The notes beneath the pieces were generated by a model. It was not told the origin of the DNA, searched no databases, and saw only the letters and a list, made by a program, of their open reading frames with translations. A program made the translations under genes and the position numbers. Shown in pieces: positions 29,979 through 37,444 of a stretch of 57,107 nt of DNA; the first letter of the stretch is position 1; every line of letters begins with the position of its first letter. Source of the stretch: a virus; the IMG/VR virus record IMGVR_UViG_3300032046_000031, positions 1 to 57,107 of that record; one strand, 5' to 3'.

Positions 29979-30017
29979 CAGGATGTGGCCTTCCACCAGT
30001 AATGGTGGAAAGTCCTG
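29979..30017 (+). ncRNA. Two-part RNA hairpin with GTAA tetraloop
   Basis: CAGGA (29979-29983) pairs with TCCTG (30013-30017), and inside it TTCCACCA pairs with TGGTGGAA around a GTAA tetraloop (29991-30010). It fills much of the 140-base gap before the glycosyltransferase gene. No T-run follows, so a regulatory or stability role is more likely than termination. Confidence 0.55.
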
Positions 30018-30049
30018 TCAATCCAATTTTATTTTGGTGAGTATGGGTA

Positions 30050-30658
30050 ATGGATAAACTAATCATGATTGGTCTTCCCTCAAGTGGCTCAATCAAAGAT
30101 GGAACCGTTGAAGGAATCTTTAATGCTCAGAGGGAGGGATTTCCCTGGCCAACTATCCTTAAAACGATGACTGGTCCTTACATTGATCACAATCAGATGA
30201 AGTTGGTTGAACTTGCGAGAGAACTTAAAGCAACTCATCTGATGCTTATTGAAACAGATAATGTTTTTCCTCCTTGGGGAATTGAACAATTGGTAGAATC
30301 TGATAAGATGGTAGTGGGAGCGAACTATAATTTCAAGACTTTAACACCTCCAGGTTGTAAGGAGGTGGGGGTTGCTCCCCTTATTAAACTTTGGGATGAG
30401 AATGGTGATCCGAGAAATATTACTATGGAGGAACTTCCAGATTTTTTGTCTCCTGTATATTCCATCCCATTAGGTTTTGCATTGATTGACATGAAGGTGT
30501 TTGATCGTATTGAGTTCCCATATTTTATTAACATTTGGAGAGGGAAGGTGTTTACTGAGGCAAGTGTTCATTTTTGTGAGAAAGTGAGAATGGGTGGGAT
30601 GGAGGTGTGGTGCGATCCCACCGTCAAAGTTGGACATATTGGATCATATGCCTATTAA
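30050..30658 (+). CDS. Glycosyltransferase, GT-A type, 202 aa
   Basis: The segments THLMLIETDNVFPPWGIEQL and FTEASVHFCEKVRMGGMEVW, ending WCDPTVKVGHIGSY, match small glycosyltransferases with the TDN site in place of DxD and the C-terminal GH motif. The donor and acceptor are unknown; the target may be a virion protein, the host surface or DNA. Lies inside the structural block. The weak GGTGAG site and the hairpin upstream suggest modest translation. Confidence 0.75.
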   Translation: MDKLIMIGLPSSGSIKDGTVEGIFNAQREGFPWPTILKTMTGPYIDHNQMKLVELARELKATHLMLIETDNVFPPWGIEQLVESDKMVVGANYNFKTLTPPGCKEVGVAPLIKLWDENGDPRNITMEELPDFLSPVYSIPLGFALIDMKVFDRIEFPYFINIWRGKVFTEASVHFCEKVRMGGMEVWCDPTVKVGHIGSYAY

Positions 30659-31400
30659 AGTTCCATATTTAATTGTAACTCCTTTCTATCGTCATTACTC
30701 TGCAGGGATACGGATGTTGCATAGGCTTTGTCATTATCTAAGAGAAGAAGGATATGAGGCTTATGTAAACACCGATTGCATAAACTTGGATTGGAATGAG
30801 GAAACCTGTTATCCTGAAGATTACCCCCGTTTTGCTAATGAGGGAATTATTATCTGCCCAGAGGTGGTGAAGGGGAATCCCCTCAATGGAAAGATCATTG
30901 TTCGTTATATCTTAAATCATCTTGGGTGGTCAGGAGGGGATAAAGAATACCCCACTGAAGATATCCTTTTTACCTGTAATGCTGAGACATTAGGTAAATA
31001 TGTTCCTGATGGGCATATCCTTTGCATCCCTCTCATCGAAGACTTTTTCAAGGATGAAGGTCTGCCAAGAAAGGGAGGATGCTTCTTTGTAGGAAAGGGT
31101 ATCTCCGTACCAAGAATCCCTGAGACTGAGGAGATGAAAGAGATCATAGGGATGAATCGAGAGGAAGTTGCGCATACCCTTAAAACTTCTACGATCCTTA
31201 TCACCTATGATAATTTTTCGCTAATCATTGAAGAGGCAAAGAAATGTGGGTGCCAAGTTAGGATTGTTGGTGAGGAGATCTCAAGAGTTTCTTATGATGA
31301 GTATACAAAAGACTTTAATCAACAGTTGGATAATTTTATTCAAATCACCCAATCAGAGGCATTGAAAAGAATGGAGGAGAGAGATGGCAAATCATCCTGA
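30648..31400 (+). CDS. Glycosyltransferase-like protein, GT-B type, 250 aa
   Basis: Starts MPIKVPYLIVTPFYRHYSAG, a Rossmann-like beginning of GT4-type enzymes, with HRLCHYLREEGYEAYV. The second domain has the TSTILITYDNFSLIIEEAKKCG element. Start at the ATG at 30648, overlapping the previous gene, so the pair is translated together. Partner of the previous glycosyltransferase. Acceptor unknown. Confidence 0.65.
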   Translation: MPIKVPYLIVTPFYRHYSAGIRMLHRLCHYLREEGYEAYVNTDCINLDWNEETCYPEDYPRFANEGIIICPEVVKGNPLNGKIIVRYILNHLGWSGGDKEYPTEDILFTCNAETLGKYVPDGHILCIPLIEDFFKDEGLPRKGGCFFVGKGISVPRIPETEEMKEIIGMNREEVAHTLKTSTILITYDNFSLIIEEAKKCGCQVRIVGEEISRVSYDEYTKDFNQQLDNFIQITQSEALKRMEERDGKSS

Positions 31401-31671
31401 AAGAGATCCAATGTTTATTGATACTGCAGGTGGCCCCTATTCAACAGGAAGGGCTACCAACATCTTTAAAACAGTTGAATGGGTTGGGCCAGAGGCAACT
31501 GAGGATCGAGCCTATGCTGTTGATAACCTTGGAGCAGTCATTTGTGATTTCAGATGTGATGTCCCAGGAAAGAATCAGTTTAAGCATTTTGGTGGGAAGG
31601 GGCAGGTGTTTGAAGGTCCCTTTACTGTCTCCATCTTGGATAGTGGTTACTTATTGGTTGCAAGAGTCTAA
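31384..31671 (+). CDS. Small structural-region protein, 95 aa
   Basis: Starts MANHPERDPMFIDTAGGPYS. Beta-rich with FDCDV-like and Gly-rich turns. Overlaps the previous gene by 17 bases with GGAGGAGAG as site. Likely virion-related by position. Function unknown. Confidence 0.6.
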   Translation: MANHPERDPMFIDTAGGPYSTGRATNIFKTVEWVGPEATEDRAYAVDNLGAVICDFRCDVPGKNQFKHFGGKGQVFEGPFTVSILDSGYLLVARV

Positions 31672-31685
31672 GGGAGGGATGAAAG

Positions 31686-32063
31686 ATGGCACAGAAGATA
31701 AAAGAACCTCAAGCAAGATTTGGCTATCGTAAAAATCCTGCTTCTGGAAATTGGGAACCCATTACACCAGATATTGGGAGTGTTGTTGGGGATGGTAGAA
31801 AGATTGTGACAACTGCAGGGACTCGTGAACAACTTTCATCTTCTTCCACTTCAACTCTCAATGTTGTAATCCAAGCCGAACTTGATAACACTGGGGTTGT
31901 TGTCGTAGGTGGGATTACAGTGGTAGCTGCTCTTGCAACCAGAAGAGGGATTGGGTTGGAGGCAGGAGATAGTATATCGTTAAATGTAAGTGATCTCTCC
32001 CTGATTTGGCTGGACAGTATGGTGAGTGGGGATGGTGTAACTTATTTCTGGACAAGACTGTAA
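31686..32063 (+). CDS. Small structural-region protein, 125 aa
   Basis: Starts MAQKIKEPQARFGYRKNPAS. Ser/Thr-rich beta protein, with hydrophobic strands in the middle. GGGAGGGATGAAAG site. No family recognised. Confidence 0.6.
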   Translation: MAQKIKEPQARFGYRKNPASGNWEPITPDIGSVVGDGRKIVTTAGTREQLSSSSTSTLNVVIQAELDNTGVVVVGGITVVAALATRRGIGLEAGDSISLNVSDLSLIWLDSMVSGDGVTYFWTRL

Positions 32064-32073
32064 GAGGTGAATC

Positions 32074-33171
32074 ATGCGTGATCATGGTGGGGGTTGGATA
32101 AGGGTAGGAATTCCTCCAAAGGGAAATCTGTATAAGACAGGACAACTTACTTGTTATACCATTGGAGATGATGGGGACAGACAGACTGGTATTGCTAAGA
32201 GGTATCAGATCAATACTACAGGGCAATATGCAGGCACTGTTAATGTTGATGAACCTGAATATGCCGCTGCGACCATTGCCTTTGCTGCTACAACCCCAGG
32301 GACGATTACTGACACAGCGAATCTCCTGGCGACATTTCTGACTGGAGATACAATAAGAATTCGTGGATCAGGCCTGAATGATGGTATCTATACCATCTCA
32401 ACAGGTGGTGTTGCTGGGACAATCAGGACAACTGAGGCGACTGTGGCTGAGGCTGCTGGTGCATACATCACAATCTGTAAGAGGGCAACCCATTCTAGTA
32501 ATACCGTAATTGATCTCAATTCCAGAAAGAGATTGGAATGGGCCAGATACGTCCAGACTGGCAAGGTCGGGCTTGCCTCAGATGGGAAATTAAATTGGTA
32601 TGATGCAACAAAATGCTATACGTTGCATCCTGCCGCTGCTGATTTGGCGATGGTTGCAGGGAATATACTGAGGATAGAGGGCAGTGATGAATCCTCTCGA
32701 TACTTTGCAGGACAGGTTTTGGTCAATAGTGGATTTGCAAGTGCAGTCAACAATTTACCTGGATTAATGGTCAAATCGGTTAGTTTCACGGGTGGCAACA
32801 CTGACATTGTAGTCGATCCAGGCAAACAGACGCTAATTGCTGAGGTGGCAGGTGGATCGAGAACTATCAAGATCGTCTGCCAATCCATTTGGTCTTATTT
32901 GTCGGGAATAAATGTTGCACTGTTAGGGGGATATGGAGATTGGGGGATTCCCAATGATCTGCAACTTGTAAATCTAAGAGATATGGAGCAACCCACCGCA
33001 GCGCCCGATGCGATAGCATTTCCAGGTTGGCCGACCAGTGATTATTTCTGGTCGTCTACTACGCAGCCCAATTACCTTGTTGGCGCCATGATGGTGAATT
33101 TCGAGAGGGGCAGCTTGGTCAACGACGCTAAGACTCTTAACCATTTCGTGCCTTTGGTCAGAGGGGGTTGA
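32074..33171 (+). CDS. Adhesin-like protein with DUF1566-type C-terminus, 365 aa
   Basis: Residues about 60-145 form a beta domain with Thr/Ala-rich strands. The last 100 residues (YGDWGIPNDLQLVNLRDME, then DYFWSSTT and FERGSLVNDAKTL) match the DUF1566 fold, a C-type-lectin-like domain of phage receptor or ligand proteins, including targets of diversity-generating retroelements. The last 200 bases are richer in GC than the flanks, as if imported. No reverse transcriptase or template repeat is visible. Function: probably surface binding. Confidence 0.65.
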   Translation: MRDHGGGWIRVGIPPKGNLYKTGQLTCYTIGDDGDRQTGIAKRYQINTTGQYAGTVNVDEPEYAAATIAFAATTPGTITDTANLLATFLTGDTIRIRGSGLNDGIYTISTGGVAGTIRTTEATVAEAAGAYITICKRATHSSNTVIDLNSRKRLEWARYVQTGKVGLASDGKLNWYDATKCYTLHPAAADLAMVAGNILRIEGSDESSRYFAGQVLVNSGFASAVNNLPGLMVKSVSFTGGNTDIVVDPGKQTLIAEVAGGSRTIKIVCQSIWSYLSGINVALLGGYGDWGIPNDLQLVNLRDMEQPTAAPDAIAFPGWPTSDYFWSSTTQPNYLVGAMMVNFERGSLVNDAKTLNHFVPLVRGG

Positions 33172-33174
33172 GAA

Positions 33175-33588
33175 ATGGGACTTCTTGATTTAACTCAAAA
33201 TCAGTTAGTGAAGGCAACCAAAGTCCAAATCCTGACCAAAATTAATGACAAACTCTCTGCTATGACCGAGAGAAGGCTAAAGGAGTTTGTCTGGCACATC
33301 CGAGACCTGATCGTTGAGGATTTGAACTATCAGGAAGAGGTTCAGGTTGAGAGTAAGGATTGTAAGAATGGGCAGATATTAAGGGTGAGAGAAATAAGGG
33401 ATTTGATGGGGAATAAGGTTGGTTCTGAGAGGATAGAGTGGGAATACTACCCTAAAGAAATCTTTCCTGATGAAAGAATAAGGTTTATAAGAACTCGTCA
33501 TTTTGATAAGAATGACATTGAAGTTATTGGACAGGGAAGAGAAATTGAACATCTTTCAGATGGAAAAATAACTTCAAAACTAATTTAA
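33175..33588 (+). CDS. Hypothetical protein, 137 aa
   Basis: Starts MGLLDLTQNQLVKATKVQIL, helical then beta, with many charged residues. Overlaps the upstream gene's end closely. Function unknown; virion-related by position only. Confidence 0.6.
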   Translation: MGLLDLTQNQLVKATKVQILTKINDKLSAMTERRLKEFVWHIRDLIVEDLNYQEEVQVESKDCKNGQILRVREIRDLMGNKVGSERIEWEYYPKEIFPDERIRFIRTRHFDKNDIEVIGQGREIEHLSDGKITSKLI

Positions 33589-33601
33589 CTATGGAGCCAA
33601 T

Positions 33602-33787
33602 ATGATTGAAACTATTCTAACAGCAATTGCAAGAAAAATCGTATTTATGATTATCCTTTTTGCAGGATGGAGATTTATAGATTATTTCTACTTCAAAGCT
33701 TTTGACACAGATGAGGTAATCAAAAATGACCCAGTCGCGGTTGCGATTATTCTTGCTGGCTTTATTCTTGCTCTTGCTTTTGCTTAA
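33602..33787 (+). CDS. Candidate holin, two transmembrane helices, 61 aa
   Basis: Two hydrophobic helices (residues 10-30 and 45-61) around a short polar loop, the layout of a class II holin. Overlaps the secreted transglycosylase gene that follows. No sequence family can be named. A holin would form membrane pores at the end of infection. Confidence 0.6.
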   Translation: MIETILTAIARKIVFMIILFAGWRFIDYFYFKAFDTDEVIKNDPVAVAIILAGFILALAFA

Positions 33788-34268
33788 TTTTGCCAGCGAG
33801 AGTGCAGCATACACCATAAAATATGACCTCTCCTTCAAACGATGGGGAGAGTTTTATTTTCCTTTTGATGATTGGAAGTGGTTCAAGTCACAAGGGACTG
33901 CAGAGAGTAATCTTGACGCTAATGCAATCTCATGGTGTGGTGCGGTAGGTTTGATGCAGATCATGCCAGCCACTGCAACAGGGTTAGGAGTGAAGAATAG
34001 ATGGGATGCAGAGGAATCCATTCAGGGCGGAGTTAAGTATGACAAACAGGTGGATGGAATCTTTAAGATGATTAGTCAGCCTGAGAGAAGAAAATTCATG
34101 TTTGCTGGTTACAATGCTGGACCAGGGAATATCATCAAAGCAAAAAAGATTGCAAATTCACCATTCTGGGATAAAGTAGCTTTGTGTTTAGAGAAGGTTA
34201 CAGGCAAACATTCAACTGAAACCATTGGGTATGTTAAGAGAATTTATCATATAAAGGAAATTCTTTAA
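33726..34268 (+). CDS. Secreted lytic transglycosylase (endolysin candidate), 180 aa
   Basis: Signal peptide at residues 1-28 (LLALFLLLLLLNF, ending ESAAY). The mature part has the SLT lysozyme-like core: GTAESNLDANAISWCGAVGL with the catalytic Glu, then QIMPATATGLG, and FAGYNAGPGNI. These are the three motifs of soluble lytic transglycosylases that cut peptidoglycan. Size and location with the holin and spanin candidates point to host lysis. The signal peptide suggests export by the Sec system. Confidence 0.85.
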   Translation: MTQSRLRLFLLALFLLLLLLNFASESAAYTIKYDLSFKRWGEFYFPFDDWKWFKSQGTAESNLDANAISWCGAVGLMQIMPATATGLGVKNRWDAEESIQGGVKYDKQVDGIFKMISQPERRKFMFAGYNAGPGNIIKAKKIANSPFWDKVALCLEKVTGKHSTETIGYVKRIYHIKEIL

Positions 34269-34269
34269 A

Positions 34270-34341
34270 ATGGATGAGTTCTCTCCTCTAATTGTACTTA
34301 TTCTTTTATTTATAGCAGAAATTATTGTCTTATTAATGTAA
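34270..34341 (+). CDS. Mini membrane protein, 23 aa
   Basis: MDEFSPLIVLILLFIAEIIV and three further residues, a single hydrophobic helix. Starts just after the transglycosylase stop, so translation may be coupled. No own strong site. Perhaps a lysis modulator. Confidence 0.45.
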   Translation: MDEFSPLIVLILLFIAEIIVLLM

Positions 34342-34358
34342 AAGAAGAGGTGGCCTAA

Positions 34359-34457
34359 ATGGCTTGGTATCTTATTATTGCTGGGGTTAGCTTGGTGGCT
34401 GGAGCAGTCTTGATGGCAAGATTGCTTACTAAAAAATGGTTTGTGTTTAAGATGTGA
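34359..34457 (+). CDS. Mini membrane protein, 32 aa
   Basis: MAWYLIIAGVSLVAGAVLMA followed by RLLTKKWFVFKM: one transmembrane helix with a basic tail. AAGAGGTGGCCTAA precedes the ATG. Perhaps a lysis modulator or antiholin-like. Confidence 0.55.
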   Translation: MAWYLIIAGVSLVAGAVLMARLLTKKWFVFKM

Positions 34458-34464
34458 GGATCAG

Positions 34465-34821
34465 ATGTGGAAGAAATGGTGGATTTGGGTTGCAGCAGCA
34501 ATTATAATCATCTTAGTTTGGCAGACCATCTCTGGGTGGTCCTTATCAGGGAAACTCTGTAATATGCTGGTTAATCAAATCCAAACCGATCAATCTAACA
34601 TCATTAAGGAGAAAGATAAATGGATTTCAGATTGTGAGAAAGAAATCTCCAATCTTCAAACCAAGTTAGTTTCTGTTGTTGCTGAGAATCAGAGGTTGAA
34701 GGGGAAGGTGAATGAGATTCAGAGTAGGCGTGAGAATATTGTTGTCCCTAATGATCCTGCTGGCATCATCAGTGACCTTCACAAGATGGGCTTTTCCTCA
34801 GAACATTACAGAAAAAACTGA
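34465..34821 (+). CDS. Candidate inner-membrane spanin, 118 aa
   Basis: MWKKWWIWVAAAIIIILVWQ is an N-terminal transmembrane anchor, followed by about 70 residues of periplasmic coiled coil (KEKDKWISDCEKEISNLQTK and following). This is the form of i-spanins (Rz). The frame start at 34465 is chosen because GAGGATCAG precedes it. The next gene starts inside it in another frame, as Rz1 does in Rz. Confidence 0.6.
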   Translation: MWKKWWIWVAAAIIIILVWQTISGWSLSGKLCNMLVNQIQTDQSNIIKEKDKWISDCEKEISNLQTKLVSVVAENQRLKGKVNEIQSRRENIVVPNDPAGIISDLHKMGFSSEHYRKN

Positions 34822-35140
34822 GCCAGGATACATCTGTAGAAGTGTTCTTGATGCCCGTGAACAAGATCGAAGATTGCAGGATTATGAATTACTCAAGCAA
34901 CAGTTGGCATTAAAGGAGCAACAAATTGCTAACCTCGAACAACAGATTGAAATTCAAAATAAACTTGCTGAACTGTATAAGAAGGAAGTTGAGATTTACA
35001 AGACAGCCTTTGACAGAGAGAAAGAACTTACTGACAGGGCAATTAAATTGGCTGAGATCAGTAAACCAAAGAGTAACTGGGAGATGTTGGGATTGATTGG
35101 GATGGCTTTGTTTCTGGTAGGATTTATAGCAGGGAGGTGA
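34712..35140 (+). CDS. Coiled-coil membrane protein, spanin partner candidate, 142 aa
   Basis: N-terminal hydrophobic stretch (VRILLSLMILLASSVTF), a long Gln/Glu-rich coiled coil, and a C-terminal transmembrane helix (MLGLIGMALFLVGFIAG). No lipobox Cys is visible, so it is not a typical Rz1 lipoprotein. The overlap of 110 bases with the preceding gene is like Rz/Rz1. A role in disrupting the envelope is inferred from position. Confidence 0.55.
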   Translation: MRFRVGVRILLSLMILLASSVTFTRWAFPQNITEKTEPGYICRSVLDAREQDRRLQDYELLKQQLALKEQQIANLEQQIEIQNKLAELYKKEVEIYKTAFDREKELTDRAIKLAEISKPKSNWEMLGLIGMALFLVGFIAGR

Positions 35141-35143
35141 GAG

Positions 35144-35470
35144 ATGGCTGACTTTCTAAAATGGAACCGCCCAGATGAACCTGGCTTGCAAGATCCAAAC
35201 ATCCTTCTCGACCCTCTCACCTATGTTGGAGGGGGAGTTGGTGGCTTGCTTAATAAACTTGCAGCAAGAACAGCAGCAAAAACTGGTGGAAGGATTCTTC
35301 AACATGGAGCAATCCTTAAAGGTGGTAAACCTATTTCTCAAACAATGGAAGGAAGGATTGAGAATCTGAGAAAGATTGGAAGAAACATCCAATCCACCTA
35401 CAATGAGCAACCAATGCAAGCAACCTGGCAGAGAGTACAGGATGCTCTAAAAAGGATGGGGTGGGAATAA
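35144..35470 (+). CDS. Small protein, 108 aa, structural or assembly
   Basis: Starts MADFLKWNRPDEPGLQDPNI, then a Gly-rich hydrophobic segment (YVGGGVGGLLNKLAARTAAK), seen in internal virion proteins that enter membranes. Basic C-terminal helix. Stop overlaps the next ATG. No family recognised. Confidence 0.6.
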   Translation: MADFLKWNRPDEPGLQDPNILLDPLTYVGGGVGGLLNKLAARTAAKTGGRILQHGAILKGGKPISQTMEGRIENLRKIGRNIQSTYNEQPMQATWQRVQDALKRMGWE

Positions 35471-36582
35471 TGACTCTTGCAACTATGTCAAATAATATTT
35501 TAAGATTTGCCCCAGGATTGAATCTTGATCTCATTAAATCCTCCATCCAGGATAGCTATCGTCTGCTCTTCCTCAGAGATTGGAATCGTCTCAAACTCAC
35601 TCGTCAAATCTACACTGTTATTCCATATTCAACAGGGACGGTCTCGATCACCCCAGCTGGTGTCGTAACAGGATATGGGACAACCTTTACCTCTGCAATG
35701 GCTGGTCGTCATATGAAAGTTTACTATGATGACAGCTTCTTTGAGATTGAAAGCTATACAAGTGCAACCTCAATCACTCTCAAAGATTGGACAGGAGAGG
35801 CAATTCCTGCTGGGACAGATTGTACAGCAGAAGCAGATGATGAGACCTTTACTTCTGTTGCTCATGGATTGGTAAATACAGATCGAGTTTATATTTTAGC
35901 GACTACTCTCCCAACAGGGTTGAGTTCTTCAATCTTATATTATGTTATTTCAGCAACGACTGATACTTTCCAAGTCTCCCTAACATCTGGTGGGGCCGCA
36001 GTCACCTTCACCACAGATGGAACAGCAGTAAGATGGATTCAGACCTTAGAGACCTACTCTATCTTTAAGATTATCTACACCCTTGACTCCACCTTTAAAC
36101 AGATCTGGGATGTTGTCTATCAAATCCCTCTAAAGAAGAAGTCTCAGGATTACTTCAATAAGCTTGATCCTGGTCGCACCTCTACCGCCTCCTCCCCAAT
36201 TGCTTGGGCTTTAGCTCCAATGTCCTCAACTGGTGTGACTCAGATTGAAATTTATCCCATCCCAACTCAGGTTGTTCCATTAAGGGTGTATGGGAAACTT
36301 GGATTTGTTACCCTTGGTGATAGTGACGCTGCAAAGTTACCAGAGGATCTTATTGAAGCGCATACCCTTCTTACCTGTTATAGATTGAAAGAACTTAAAG
36401 AACCCAAACAGGGATGGGAAGAGAAGCTTGGAATACAAGCTGAATTTTATAAAGGGATGTTAGCTGATTATGAGGATGACGACTATCAACTGGGGGAGCA
36501 TCCTGATCGAGTTAAGGATAGTATGGGAGAATCAGCTTTCCCAGGTGATGATAATTTTGCATTGAGCCATGACATTGAGTAA
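35470..36582 (+). CDS. Head-tail connector-like protein with inserted beta module, 370 aa
   Basis: N- and C-terminal parts (MSNNILRFAPGLNLDLIKSS; LPEDLIEAHTLLTCYRLKEL) are helical, like connector proteins at the portal. The middle holds a beta module (about residues 120-190) with DETFTSVAHGLVNTDRVYI and YYVISATTDTFQVSLTSGGA. The same module occurs in the 835-aa tail protein at 37428. Starts at the ATG at 35470 inside the upstream stop. Confidence 0.65.
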   Translation: MTLATMSNNILRFAPGLNLDLIKSSIQDSYRLLFLRDWNRLKLTRQIYTVIPYSTGTVSITPAGVVTGYGTTFTSAMAGRHMKVYYDDSFFEIESYTSATSITLKDWTGEAIPAGTDCTAEADDETFTSVAHGLVNTDRVYILATTLPTGLSSSILYYVISATTDTFQVSLTSGGAAVTFTTDGTAVRWIQTLETYSIFKIIYTLDSTFKQIWDVVYQIPLKKKSQDYFNKLDPGRTSTASSPIAWALAPMSSTGVTQIEIYPIPTQVVPLRVYGKLGFVTLGDSDAAKLPEDLIEAHTLLTCYRLKELKEPKQGWEEKLGIQAEFYKGMLADYEDDDYQLGEHPDRVKDSMGESAFPGDDNFALSHDIE

Positions 36583-36599
36583 AGGTCACCTTTCGACCT
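36583..36599 (+). promoter_or_regulatory. Dispersed 17-bp palindrome, copy 5
   Basis: AGGTCACCTTTCGACCT, immediately after the connector gene stop and preceded by TGAGTAA. It lies between two late genes, so it would act within the late transcript. Confidence 0.75.
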
Positions 36600-36610
36600 A
36601 AAGGATACCG

Positions 36611-37444
36611 ATGAACCTTTTAGAGATCAGAACTGAAATCAGACGAATCCTTGCAGAGACTACCGCTGCCTCATCTTATTTCTCTGACGCTGACATTAAT
36701 AGATTTATCAACGATGGCATCAAGCATATGTGCATTGAGGCAGGGGTTTATGAGAAGACTCTTTCCATCACGGTTGCAACCACCATTGCTACCTATACCC
36801 TTCCTCTTGAATTTCTCTCAATGAAAACTATCCTCAATCTTAATGGAATCCCACTTGATCCCATTGAAACTTTTCAGGTTGGAGGAACTTATAAGATTAC
36901 AGGTTTACCTCTAAATTATTATATGACTCAAGCAGCAGCCACCCTGCCAATCTGGGTTAAAGCAACTGCCTATGTTATATTCCCTGCAACTTGCAGTATT
37001 GCCAAAACGTACTGTGTCCCTATCACCGCTAATGGGTATTCTTATGAATGTGTAACTGCAGGGACATCTCATGCCTCAACCGAACCAGTCTGGACAACTG
37101 TTGTAGGGAGTACCCAACCAGTAGATGGTACAGTGTATTGGAAATGCCGAGAGTTATTCTCTACCCTTTTCACCCTCAATCTCTATGACACTCCAACCAC
37201 TGCAGGTGGAGGAGCTGGGACCTACACCCTAATCTATTCAGCCTTAGATGAAGGTCTCTACGTTGACACCGACACCCCAAATTTCCCTTGGAATAAACAT
37301 CAGTATCTTGTTTCTTATGGATGTTTTAAGTGTGGGATGAAAGCAAAAGATCAAGCCTTAGCAATGGCTTTTCTTACAGAGTACAGTTCGGGATTGGGAT
37401 TAAAGATGGGTGGTGCAGGAGGTGAAGGTGGCCCCCAAAGTTGA
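36611..37444 (+). CDS. Head-tail connector-like protein, 277 aa, with carbohydrate-binding-like insert
   Basis: Starts MNLLEIRTEIRRILAETTAA and FSDADINRFINDGIKHMCIE, the helical start of phage connector proteins. An insert (about residues 115-185) with YECVTAGTSHASTEPVW and VDGTVYWKCRE matches a small beta module found in many phage structural proteins. Gly-rich end. No closer family can be named. Confidence 0.65.
   Translation: MNLLEIRTEIRRILAETTAASSYFSDADINRFINDGIKHMCIEAGVYEKTLSITVATTIATYTLPLEFLSMKTILNLNGIPLDPIETFQVGGTYKITGLPLNYYMTQAAATLPIWVKATAYVIFPATCSIAKTYCVPITANGYSYECVTAGTSHASTEPVWTTVVGSTQPVDGTVYWKCRELFSTLFTLNLYDTPTTAGGGAGTYTLIYSALDEGLYVDTDTPNFPWNKHQYLVSYGCFKCGMKAKDQALAMAFLTEYSSGLGLKMGGAGGEGGPQS

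Noticed and set aside
32074-33171. Active diversity-generating retroelement
   Set aside because: There is a DUF1566-like domain but no reverse transcriptase gene and no visible template repeat in the window.
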